The notes under the pieces: model-generated
What the model was told of the DNA's origin: nothing
Database searches by the model: none
What the model saw: only the letters and a program-made list of their open reading frames with translations
Shown: positions 54,053 through 64,000 of the stretch, one piece after another
Layout: each line of letters begins with the position of its first letter
Numbering within the stretch: the stretch's first letter is position 1
Source of the DNA: Oscheius tipulae
Taxonomy: Eukaryota; Nematoda; Chromadorea; Rhabditida; Rhabditidae
Direction of reading: 5' to 3'
DNA length: 64,000 nt
Assembly: GCA_037178975.1 (NCBI GenBank)
Contig: JASJZH010000004.1
Span: forward strand, 4,030,001-4,094,000
Position numbers and translations under genes: made by a program

Positions 54053-57000
54053 TTCTTTCACATCCTTCTTGCTATCAAGTGGGAGAGTAAATAAATTGAT
54101 ACTGACAAAAAGAGAATGAAACACAAACAAAAAGGCGAAAAATAAGGGCCCGCAGCATACTTACACAGTGGTCCTCCTTGTTTTTCAGTGGTTTCTTCAC
54201 GATGACCTCTCCAGTCATTTCGTCTATGTCGAAGAGACTATCTGTGGTGAATAACTCCTAAATCATTAAACTTATCAGCATAGGAAGTAGTTACCTTGAA
54301 CGAGTACTTCAGATTCCGCCCGTCGCCTTCTATTCTTGCCTTCGCTTGGTAGACTTTCTCATTCGCAGAGACATCGCCGTTCAGTGTGAGCACGTGTCCC
54401 AGTGGAGGAGATGTGAAACTGATCGGAGCAGCGTTCTGTTTTCTTGATTCAGAGAGAGTGATCCGGACGGGAACAGTCGTGTTGAGGGATGGGATTCCTT
54501 TGTCTGAAACCACGGCTGTCAAGACATACGGCTCCTCTCGAGCAAGACCCATCAGATCTTGAGAAACTCGAAGTTCCCCACTGGTCTCATTAATTGCAAA
54601 GTCTGAAGAAAATATTCTTTACATCTATAAGATGAAGTTACGTCTAGAGTTGTGAGGTAACAAAGAATAGACGACTTCTCCTCTTTCCATCGAATCGGGG
54701 TCAACTGCACGGAGTGTTTCGAGAGTAACTCCCGTTGGCCAGTTTTCGACTGCTTGTACATCATAAACTTCTTTTGTAAACTTAGGCGGACTGTCATTCA
54801 CATCCGATAGTTCTACATTGACCTAAGAACTCTTATAAATCTGTACCCAATTAAGACCCAACAGATATGGAGTCCTTATGACCGACATGGTCCTCGACTG
54901 TCAAATGAAGAACGTGAAGTTTTTTCGTCTCTCTGTCCAGATGCTTGGCAACTTGAATAACAACAATTCCATTAGTTATCATCGTTTTGAATAGAGTCTT
55001 CGAAGCACCCGAGAGAGATACCATGAGACCCTTTTTTATGCTGGTCTCGTCCAGATCGGCCACAGGAACACGCAGAATAACTGTGTTCACTGGGATATTT
55101 TCTGCCACAACTACCTGCAATTCTTTTTCCCTAAAAACAAAAAGCAAAAGGTACCTTTCCAGGAAGAGACTCTCTATCGAATTGGGGCGAGTTATCATCG
55201 CTGTCCACTAATCGTATGATCATCTTTGCAACCGTCTTGTAGTCGCCTTCTCCAGATTCGAATTTCAGCCCAATTTCCTTGACGACCGTCGAATTATCGA
55301 AGTCCATTCGTTTGGCTACAGCCAATGCTCCTAATATACGATGTTTTCTATCTAATAGCTAGAATGTACCTGTAGCAGGGTCCAAGGCGAAGAGTCCCTC
55401 TGCAGAATCCATTTTAGTTATCAAAAGACTGTTTCCCGTTTCTGGATCGACTGCCGGAACTGTGACAAGAACATGCCCGATCGGGAGCTCTTCGACTACT
55501 TCCAGTATGTCGGGTATGGCGGGAAAAACAGGCTTTAATGCCATTTTCCGTCTGTGATCGAGGAAGTTGCTCGAAGAAAGAAGATTGAGTACGACAGTAG
55601 CCTTTTCCATTCCGGAACGAGCTTCCATCCGAACAACTCTCAGTTTTGCTACAGACTTTTTGTCGACGACGATCTTGTCTCCATGACTCGATACGGCACC
55701 CTATAAGTGCTTGATTTATAAAAGACAATCTAGAAACCTGTTCGACGTGTTGTTGCATCCCGTTTTCATCAATCGCCGTTATGGTCGAACCGTCAATATT
55801 CAGCGGTGATCCAGTTCCCAGAACAAACTCAATTTTTTCATTTTCTAATAAGATAATTTTGCTGATTAGTTGTCAAAAACAAACCTCTATCAATGGTGCT
55901 CTCGTACAGTTCTTTTTCGAAGATCCTCTTTTCTTTGTTGGTGATCAATACAGTTGTAACCACAGTCTGGGCCAGTATCTTGCCAGTTTTTCTGCTCAAG
56001 GCAGCAACAGCAGTTTCAAATCGGCCAGCGACCGGGGTACTAACAAAAAGTCTTGGTCATGCAGTCATCCCTCTTACCTGTAGACTTTTGTGAACCTGAC
56101 AGCACCGCCGTAATCGTCAATATTTAGCCAACCAGGATTTCCGGACAAAATGACAAACTTTGCTTCATCAATTGGCAGACCCTCCAGTTCAACACGAAAC
56201 AACTCTTCTCCTTCAACGATCTCATCGGGAGTCACATTTCTTTCATAGCGAGTCTCGCGACGAAAATGAGCATGAGAGTGAGAGTTCTAAATCAACCGTC
56301 AGGCTGAGAAATTGAATAGTGTACCTGAACAAGCACTTTGACAGTTTTGTGAGTCTTCTTGCTGTGATGGACTCCATCGTCAACTCTCAGAACCAGTTCA
56401 TAACGACCGGGGGCAGGAGGAGATCCTCGGACTTGAACTTGATACAAATCGACATCGATTCTGTCCAGTTGGAGAAAGTCCGAAGCGTCTCCTGCAGCAC
56501 TGAGTTCGTTCTGTTGAGTGGAAGGAGTGTCATCGTCGAGTATCTGCATTTTTTCTGTAGATTATATTTCTGCGAAAAGAATACCTGAACGGCAAAGGGC
56601 ATGAGCAGTTGCCCGTCGGACAGTCTCAAAACATGATCAGTAGTTTCGATCCGAGCCGTGTTGTCGTTGATATCTTCCACTTGGATAAATACTTTGGTTG
56701 TTCTCAAAGAGCCTAAAAATAATTTTGTATTTTAATTTGTCTTATCAAGTACCGTCTTTTGAAAGAAGCAAGAGATAGTGAACGTGTTGCGTCTCGTAGT
56801 CCAAACAGGGCTCTTCAGAAGGACAGGAAAGGAGCAGATTGTTGCCAATCAGAGCAAATATGAAAGACAAGTATTGAACTGAACGAAAGACTGACTTACA
56901 GTCCCGATTTTCCAACAATTTTCATATCCGTCCCGTTTGCAATACGTCCGATAACAGTGCCAGAGAGAGAGTCTTCAGGAACTGTGAAGTCTAGAGCCAT

Positions 57001-58520
57001 GCTGGATAGATCTTCTGCCGGTCGGTTATATTTGATTTTAATGGTTTGTTCCTCTGCCACTGGTCCGTCCGATACCATGATCTTCAAGAGTTATTTCACA
57101 AGAACAGGGACATACCTTCAGTTCAACATCGCCAATAAGATCGGGATGGTTGCAAAACAAGTATGCTTTCCCTCCAGATTCTATTTTTTTGGGTCGAACA
57201 GAGAATAGTTCCGGTCTGTCGATTGAAATGTTCAGCCAGAAAGTTGCTTCCTGAATACTCTTTTGCTACAAAAAATAGAAGAGCTCACCGATTTGCTTGT
57301 GGCGGAGATGACGAGACCTCGGATGAGGTCACCCCTGCTCAAAGGTGTATCCACGGTGAAAACACCTTTGTCTGTTCCAGGCACATTGATCTCGATTCCT
57401 TTGATTGTTTCCTTCTGTTGGATCAATGTGGAGACAGTCACTACTTCCGACAAAGGATCTTCCTCTTCCTGTTCCAAAGACGTTCTTTCCTTGTTCTGTT
57501 CTTCTCCACTTCCTTCCATTTCTTCTTTTACTTCTTGAGTGCTGGAAGTTTTAACAACCTCTGTCGTCTCTTGGTTCATCTCTGTGCCCTTATCGGTTGT
57601 TGTGGTTGTTGTAGTCGGGAGGTCAGACATGTTTGACAGTTCCGTAGCAAAAGGCTCCTCCGAAGAGCCTTCCACTTCTTCGACGGTTGCCGTCTCATTC
57701 GATGTTTCCGTCGTAGCCTTGACTCTTTTAGTCGTCGGAACAAACGAGAGAATTTCGACTCTCACTCGGCCGCTATAGATGTCATTCCTTTGTTTCGCCT
57801 AAAAGTGAAGAGTCGGTCCTCACGAGCACAAGTCTAACCTCGACCATGAACTTATAGACAGAGTTTTTCGTCATTTCGGGCTGAATATCGGCATTGGCGG
57901 ATTGACTCAGAGGTACTTCATATTCGAATTTCCCACCAACCTATACTTCTGTTTTGTTAGAAATTTGACCATTACCTGGGTTCGCTTGACTTCGGTTATT
58001 TCGAACCATTTGTGTCTGTCCATCTTTACTGAGAACCTAACCACAGCTATATCCGGTGTGGAGAACTTCAAGACAGCCAGAAGAGAAGAGTTCTGTACCC
58101 ATTTATACTGTAGTTATCAAAAGTATTTGCCTCTCGGTGTCCGGCCGGAATCATAAAGTCGTAAACGGGTTGATCGAATGCAGGTCCGGCAGATCGAATG
58201 AAACGTTCTTTCTTTTTGGTAAGCTCTTCCAGAGGAATTGTTCGATCTCCGTGACCTTCCAGTCGAACTTCCGGTACCGAACGACGAACCTCGTTGTGTA
58301 CATTCTCTCGACTGTCAGCATCGAAGTCAAGTCGAACCTCTTTTTCTAACGGTCCAACCGTGAACAACCTCTCGATTTGACTGGATGGAAGTTTGTGAAG
58401 GAACTGATTAGTCTCTCGAACGTCGTAGTCGTCTATATCTGAATGCTACGTGAGCAGTCAAATAAGACAAGTACCTGTTTGTAAGGAACAGCGGAATAGT
58501 AGAAGAAAAACAATAATCAT
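54053..58520 (-). CDS. Cadherin N-terminal part: signal peptide and extracellular cadherin repeats
   Basis: ATG 58518-58520, preceded by CTCTCAGCCTG, opens a signal peptide (MIIVFLLLFRCSLQT). A divergent extracellular N-terminal region follows, with a Thr/Glu/Ser-rich low-complexity insertion (about 57460-57760). Next comes a series of cadherin-type repeats: LDFTVPEDSLSGTVIGRI (about 56950), VEDINDNTARI (about 56670), GLFALDPATGTF (about 55370), LVDSDDNSPQFD (about 55190), VELSDVNDSPPKF (about 54790), and FDIDEMTGEVIVKKPL (about 54200). The DxNDN-type calcium linkers are recognisable but several are imperfect. The last clear exon ends at 54053 with a GTAAGT donor; local read-through reaches a stop soon after. 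Membrane and cytoplasmic parts are probably those at 50028-51815. I cannot assign a particular C. elegans cdh gene. Confidence 0.78.
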
Positions 58521-59059
58521 CAGGCTGAGAGTGTGTTTAAAACAATCGACGGCTTTTCCCGCTTGGTTTTCACCCTTGCTAATTGACCCAGATAGTTAGA
58601 TCTCCGTTTTTCGTGCGGGTCACGAGAGAGATGGAACACTCCCAGGGGACGGGACCATATGGATTGTAAAAGTTGTTTATAAATTCAATACTCCTCCAAG
58701 GCAGTTCCAGTTTCGCCAGAAGAAGGATAAGCAGCCCAAATTGCCCCCTTTGGTCGGACGAGACTCTCCTCTCTCCTTTTTTTGTGCTTTTGATTCTTCC
58801 GCCCCTTCCTCTTACAGAATTCAATTTCCGGATTAGCATGAGCTTTCTGGAAAGTTTGCATAGAAGTCCTTATCGTCGCTCCTTCCAGCAACAGCCCGCT
58901 GCTGCCTGTTTGTTTTCATCGGCCGTTCCCGCACGGGCACCCACTGCTGACTCATCGAACCCGTACTATGGCCTCTTCAGTCACTTCTCCAATTTTCTTT
59001 TTTTTTCTTTTTATTATAAATACATTTTAGTTAGATGATTCAGATGAACAGTACTCCTT
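58521..59059. promoter_or_regulatory. Divergent upstream region of cadherin and FGD-like RhoGEF
   Basis: About 540 bp between two divergent start codons. It includes a doubtful small frame (58838-59038) and a T-rich tract near 58990-59030 ending in CATTTTAG and GATTCAG, likely acceptors for the RhoGEF mRNA. The reading ATGAACAGTACTCCTTATGA at 59044 opens a 7-codon upstream ORF overlapping the RhoGEF start. Confidence 0.45.
58838..59038 (+). CDS. Small ORF, 66 codons, doubtful
   Basis: The ATG at 58838 lies 21 nt after CCTCTTACAG. The frame encodes a Ser/Arg/Gln/Ala-rich stretch ending in an aromatic-rich tail, stop at 59036-59038. I could not join it in phase to the RhoGEF. It may be a non-coding leader exon or a separate small transcript. 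Confidence 0.2.
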   Translation: MSFLESLHRSPYRRSFQQQPAAACLFSSAVPARAPTADSSNPYYGLFSHFSNFLFFSFYYKYILVR

Positions 59060-62000
59060 ATGAGTGAGGAAGAAGTCAATGTGTTGAGCGTCCAGCGCAT
59101 ACGCGCTCAAATGGAGGAAAAGTTGACTATCAATGGATTCGGAAAAGCCAATAGCTCGACCACGCCACTCTCAATCGATACTCAAAAAAACGGTCAGTTT
59201 ATTTAGTTGAATAGTTGAAAATCTTGTGTGCTAAATGGAATGAGTCATCGGAAATGAACATTTCGCAATATACATTTTGACGTTTCAAAGATTCTGAACT
59301 TTACAAAAGGTGCATGAAAACAAAAGAACTTACAGAGGAAGAAGAGTCGCCTCCCGTCCCTCCACACTCTCCCAAACTGCCTCCTGTCCCGCCGGCGAAC
59401 ATGAAACCGTCTCTATCTGACAAAGTAATTCATCCCATTTCATTTTCTTATGCTCTACAGATCTGCCGTCCTCCACTTCCACCGCACAGAGTAGAAGCTA
59501 TTAAACGAGCATCGAATGTGGCTCCAAGGCCACAGATAGCGCCAAAACCGTCCGAGTTGCGGGTTAGTTAGAGAGTCAAATGTCAAACCGAGAGGCCTGT
59601 TTATTCAGCCGGTCAGTCCGGTCTGTTTTCGGAATGCCACCTCTGGATTATAATCGCCGTCCACCTATTGATGCTTGCCTTTTCAGAAGTCGCCTCCGAC
59701 AATTGTGATCGAATCGACTCTTGATCCGGAAGGGAACTTTGTCAGAGTTTGTGTGTATTTGTTCAAAGGAAATGCATATTATTCAGGAAGGATCTGTTCG
59801 AGCTAGAGCACAGGAACTGGAAAAGTTGGGACTGGTTTTCAGGAATAGCAACAGTAGCAACATCACTGAACAAACTGCGTGTTCGGATAGGTGAGAAATA
59901 TTTAGAATTAGGGTACAGATTCTTTCAGACCCGTCTCCATAATTTCTTCAACCTCGAATCACTCAGAAATGTCGGATAGCGAGAGTGATGATGAGAGCAG
60001 GCCGCCCCAAATACTCAAGTCGATCGAAATCGAGAGTTCGACTAGCAAAATAGGGGTCAGAAGGCCATCTGCTCTTTGTTTCAATGGAGATCCGAACATG
60101 CACGACAGGATAATGGATGAACTCAAAAAACAAGGGATAGTCAGGTGAGTAAAGAAGGAATTTTTGTTATAATAGTCCGTTCCAGTCATCAAGGATTCTA
60201 CAAAAAGGCAAAAGCCACCGAAAATCCTCGAACTGGCCGAACAAGAGAGAACAACAATGTCGAGAGCCCGATTGTGCAAAAAGACGACGGAGAAATACCG
60301 ACGGAAATCGGCAGGATGAGAGAGAATAAAAAGGTTAGTATTATACTTATTTGTTCATAAAAAAAGATGCAGATTCGACAGACAGAGATCACACTGTCAA
60401 TGGCTTCGACAAGCACGAGTCAGTCGGATGACAGTAGGGACAGAAACAGCTGTATGACGATTGCAAGTCATGAAGAGATGCGACATCAAGAGGTCAAAGA
60501 ATACGATACTGGGGACCCGTTGGAGGTTGGTCCTTTTCTTTTTCTATCCATACTAACAGTCTACAGGATAAACGACTGAAAAATTTACACTACGCTGCCA
60601 ATGAGTTCTACACTGTGCAGAAGAGCTTCTGTGCCTATCTGAAAGACATGGAACAGGTCAGTTCTTGAGGAAACAGTCCAGCATTTCAGCATCAGGTCTA
60701 CCCGAACTACGTGGCCGCGTACGGTAGAAGACTGGACAAGGATCTTCTGTCTCCTCCGTGGGGATACCAAGTTCATCCTGTCAAAGAACTTCAGTCGTAT
60801 CTGGGCCACATGGTCAAGTTCCACGAAACTTTGCTCGTCGATTTCACGCATTTGTATGCGAGCTGGTAGGAAGTTACTTTCATCAGACTCATCTCGATTT
60901 CAGGGACTCGAGAGATTCAACACTGGCTACAAAAATACTCAAATCATCCGACTTCTTAAAAATGTGTATTCCCTTTCTCAAGGCCAAGTCGAGACTGGCC
61001 GAAGATTTGGCAAGATTGAGAGAGGAAAACAGAGATTTCGACAACGCTACTGTGGCAGTAAGCGCTCTTTCGTTGAATATCTTTATCTAATTTTCAGTTT
61101 GAACAGAAGATATTCAATCGAGGAGTCGGGGCAGTTGTACAACAGCTCGACCAGGTCCATCAAAACTTCATGAGGTGTGCCTAAAATAGAAACTGAACAA
61201 CATCAACTATAGATACAAGATCTTGATGATCAGCTACCAAAACTATCTGAAACCCGAGTCGGAAGAGTACAGAATTTCATCCGAGGCTATCGCAAAACTG
61301 GAAACTATAACTCAAAAGGTCAACCAAGAAATGGGTCTTCCTTCGAATGAACAACTCTCAAGACTCTATGATCGATTCCAGGTAGGATTGCCACATTTAT
61401 TTCGTATCTTTAGTTTTTTAGACTCATTTTGATGTCTTCGTGCCTGGTCGAAGACTCATTCGGGAAGGGGATGCGATGAAACAAACGAGAAAGTTAGTTC
61501 ATTGAACTTACTCAAAAAAGGGGATGTTTCAGAGAGATGCAGACAAGACATCTGGTTCTCTTTTCGGACTTTTTCTGGATTTGCCGAGTGTCGTCGCTCT
61601 CATCTGGCCTTTTCGATATCACCAGATCCTATTCCATCCCAATCGAGTCAATTACAATCGACCCTTTCGATCACGAGGACTTTGAACACCAACTCAAAAT
61701 CAAGTCGAAGGTCAAGAGTTGTGTCCTTGTCTTTAGGTAAGCTCATCAGAATGACAATATAATCCTATTCAGAAATACAAATGAAGCCAGGGTGTGGGAA
61801 AAGGATCTGCGACAGATGATTGAAGAGAGAAAGTTGTACAAAAGAAGAGTCAGCGAGGTGCCTCAAAAGAACTCTGTCACAGCCTTGGCTCCTCAGACGA
61901 CTCTTTTGAACAAGCCTATCAATGATAGTGAGCCGTCACCACTAATAGAAGACGATTTAACTCTGACTGTGGCAAGCGATCAGTCCATCGACAGCCTTTC

Positions 62001-63024
62001 ACAGCCCTGTACTCCCGTCGAAGAAACTGTTCCGCAGATTACAGAAGTAACTGCACAACCACCAACTAAACGGAAAACTCCAAAAAGCAGTGAGTAGTAT
62101 TCGCTAAATCAGTAAACAAAAGGATTTCAGAAACACTTCGAATGGATCCAGATAATAAACCATTGTGGATACCAGATGAAACGGTTTGGAGGGTAAAAAC
62201 TGTGTTTATTCTTACAGAGTTCGAAATGTCTGATGGAGGGATGTGGATCTGTATTCGGCTTATTAAATAGAAGGCATCACTGTCGAAATTGTGGCTGGTT
62301 GATCTGTTCGAAATGTGCGGGGAAAGGGCCTGTGAGCAAGTACAAGTTTCACAAAATGATGGTCTGTCCAGAATGCTACGAGGAGATTTATCTATCTTGT
62401 AAGGATAAGGATTCAATTTGACAAACTATATTCAGATAAAGAAGGCGACCTGTTTCCAACGAGACTGTTGGTCAGAGGATCGGACAATGAATGGAGAGTG
62501 AAGTTGATGAAAGAGAAATCCCATCAGTACGAACTGGCCGAGCCGCGAAGTCTATTCACGCCGCCAGTGAATCGCCATCTGAAACGAATGGATTTTGATA
62601 GTCGGTTGACAACTCACGAAGACACTCTTTTCAACGAGGTTCATGTTCGCTTGAAGGACGGGACGGAGATTCCCCGCTTCGCCCAATTGGAGGACGGAGT
62701 CACTCTCAGGTTTTACAAATTTCGTTTCGTGAGTTCTACTTGTTGTAATTAGTATCTGAAAATGTTTTAGGACACTGAACCGTGTGAGCAGCATCTGATT
62801 CATGGGTTTGAAGTGAACGAGATAGTTCTGGACGAGGGAGGAACACTCTTCGAGCTGATCCATCGCAACCAGTTTCCTTCTGATAGAAAAGAACGCGTAA
62901 TAGCCTTCCGGGTTCAAAACCAAAAAAGTATTCAAAAGTTGGTTTCCCTTCCTCCCCTTACAAAACTCTGACCTTCAGATGGTCAACAGCCTTGCACTCT
63001 GCCTTGGACCCAAAGGAGTCATGA
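59060..63024 (+). CDS. exc-5: FGD / EXC-5 type RhoGEF (DH-PH-FYVE-PH)
   Basis: Guanine-nucleotide exchange factor of the FGD family (Cdc42/Rac activators; C. elegans EXC-5 maintains the excretory canal). The N-terminal 400 residues are Pro/Ser-rich (SPPVPPHSPKLPPVPP, about 59350). The DH domain runs at about 60570-61390 (HYAANEFYTVQKSFCAYLKD ... FNRGVGAVVQQLDQ ... MISYQNYLK). The first PH is at about 61410-61830 (TRHLVLFSDFFWICR ... SCVLVFRN). The FYVE zinc finger is at about 62220-62400, with the R(R/K)HHCRNCG core present as NRRHHCRNCGWLICSKC and CPECYEE closing it. The second PH is at about 62410-63020 and ends KWSTALHSALDPKES, after a last intron at about 62940-62981. All eight FYVE Cys/His ligands appear present. 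Stop 63022-63024. Confidence 0.9.
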
Positions 63025-64000
63025 CCCGTGTGCCATTCTGTATATAGTCCGTACTCACTTATCCCGATGATATCTTTGGTGCTGTCAGAGGCTAAATACA
63101 CTTCTAGTTTCAATGCATACGCGTGGGATTCCCTGTGATTTGACTCACTCGAAAAAAAGAGAGCAATGATCTGTGGAGAACCATAATTCATGAAGTAACC
63201 TGCCACAAACAAAAGCCTCCGACCGACTCATCTGTCCAGTTGCAGGATACACGTAATATCTACGTTCCTCGAACATCAAAGCTCAATCTTTTGACATCTT
63301 ATTCCTTTACTAGCACATTCACATCATCAGTCGAACATTTCTTCGATGGAAAATCTTTTGACCAGTGGGGATTGATCTTTCAGTGAGCAGGGCTCATCCG
63401 ATCGGCCTACTTTCTGGAATTTCGTGAAATCTCGTAATCGCTCAGGGGCTTCCTATTCACTTCCAGAGCATCGTGGACATAAATATTGTCGCCTTCAAAC
63501 ATCAAATTATAGACGTATAGAAAACGGAGATTATTTTCGAATCCGGTCAGCATAGACTCATTTTGTGAAGCCTTTCAAATTGCTCCGTAACGAGACGTGT
63601 CATAGCTAATCAAGAAATCAGTGACCGGCCGAAACTGGTACATTTCGTTCGGATATCAAGTATTGCTCATCCGGAGATTTTAGGCTAGGAGCTAATTCCG
63701 GAAAGAGGAATTAGAAGCTCGTGTGTCAGAAAATTCCCTTGTTTTGCTGGCCGAAAGGTACGATTCATTAGAACCAGAAAGGGTATGAGAGAGAGACATC
63801 TTTGTTCTTTCTATTTCGGTAATGGGCATCCGATATGCATAGTAGACATCTTCCATTCGTGACGCGTGTTCAAACATCCTCTTTCTCCAAGAATAAAGTG
63901 ATTTCTGTCCTGTGTTGCAAGAGACAGGACCTTTTTCTTGTACTTGTGTGACGGAATGTCGCTAATTATATTTCTGCTAAAGACATTAAGACTGCGTCCT
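62958..64000 (-). pseudogene. Unresolved minus-strand gene or pseudogene at window edge
   Basis: Minus-strand frames of protein-like composition occur at 62958-63212, about 63420-63560 (ENNLRFLYVYNLMFEGDNIY), about 63600-63690 (SPDEQYLIS and YQFRPVTDFLISYD in two different frames) and 63692-63877. The SPD-QYL ... YQFRP-TDFLISYD order weakly recalls beta-propeller regions of dipeptidyl-peptidase-IV-like proteins. Frames change and stops intervene without clear introns, so it is either a decayed copy or a gene with small exons I cannot resolve. Its 3' end overlaps the last RhoGEF exon antisense. The 5' part lies beyond the window. Confidence 0.25.

Overview
The window is animal nuclear DNA, most likely from a nematode that is not a close relative of C. 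elegans. The genes are split by very short GT-AG introns (about 36-45 nt), and many start codons sit right after a pyrimidine-rich ...TTCAG or ...TTTAG, as expected where mRNAs receive a trans-spliced leader. The gene set includes nematode-style products: synaptojanin, DAF-18/PTEN, a long-tailed UNC-82/NUAK kinase and a Kunitz/lustrin-repeat secreted protein. Exon models were built by eye from reading-frame continuity and splice consensus; no search or transcript evidence was available.

Layout. 1-4.6 kb (+): 3' part of synaptojanin, then a SLC35-like transporter. 5.0-8.0 kb (-): PTEN/DAF-18. 9.0-10.1 kb (+): GAR1 of the H/ACA snoRNP. 10.2-11.0 kb (-): a secreted Cys-containing protein. 11.7-16.6 kb (-): a tight head-to-tail series, PTB-domain protein > LACTB > mitochondrial ribosomal protein L55 > DPM1, that looks like an operon. 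The ISCU gene lies inside a LACTB intron on the opposite strand. 16.7-17.6 kb (+): proteasome alpha-5, divergent from the PTB gene over only 57 bp. 18.3-18.6 kb (+): a small secreted, possibly neuropeptide-like precursor. 19.4-25.4 kb (+): a large Kunitz/lustrin/EB secreted protein. 26.8-28.4 kb (+): a RING finger joined to a Ras-like GTPase. 28.8-29.6 kb (+): an unrecognised protein. 30.6-37.8 kb (+): UNC-82/NUAK kinase with a small secreted-peptide gene nested antisense in one intron. 38.1-38.5 kb: a palindromic MITE-like element. 39.2-43.5 kb (+): 2-oxoglutarate dehydrogenase E1 with a second MITE-like element in an intron. 43.9-46.8 kb (-): calpain. 47.3-48.4 kb (+): a DRAM/TMEM150-family membrane protein. 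48.4-50.0 kb (-): an unrecognised Ser/Thr-rich protein and a small ORF. 50.0-58.5 kb (-): a cadherin whose exons flank an unrelated same-strand gene. 59.1-63.0 kb (+): an FGD/EXC-5 type RhoGEF with DH, PH, FYVE and PH domains. 63-64 kb (-): an unresolved partial gene.

How the genes relate. Synaptojanin, DAF-18 and the FYVE RhoGEF are all phosphoinositide-related, but I see no evidence that they are co-regulated. The candidate operon mixes mitochondrial functions (LACTB, L55) with dolichol-mannose synthesis, and ISCU nested inside it is also mitochondrial. The most notable points are the nested genes (ISCU in LACTB, a secreted peptide in unc-82, gene X inside or between cadherin exons), the RING-GTPase fusion, the duplicated GAR1 fragment and the two palindromic elements.
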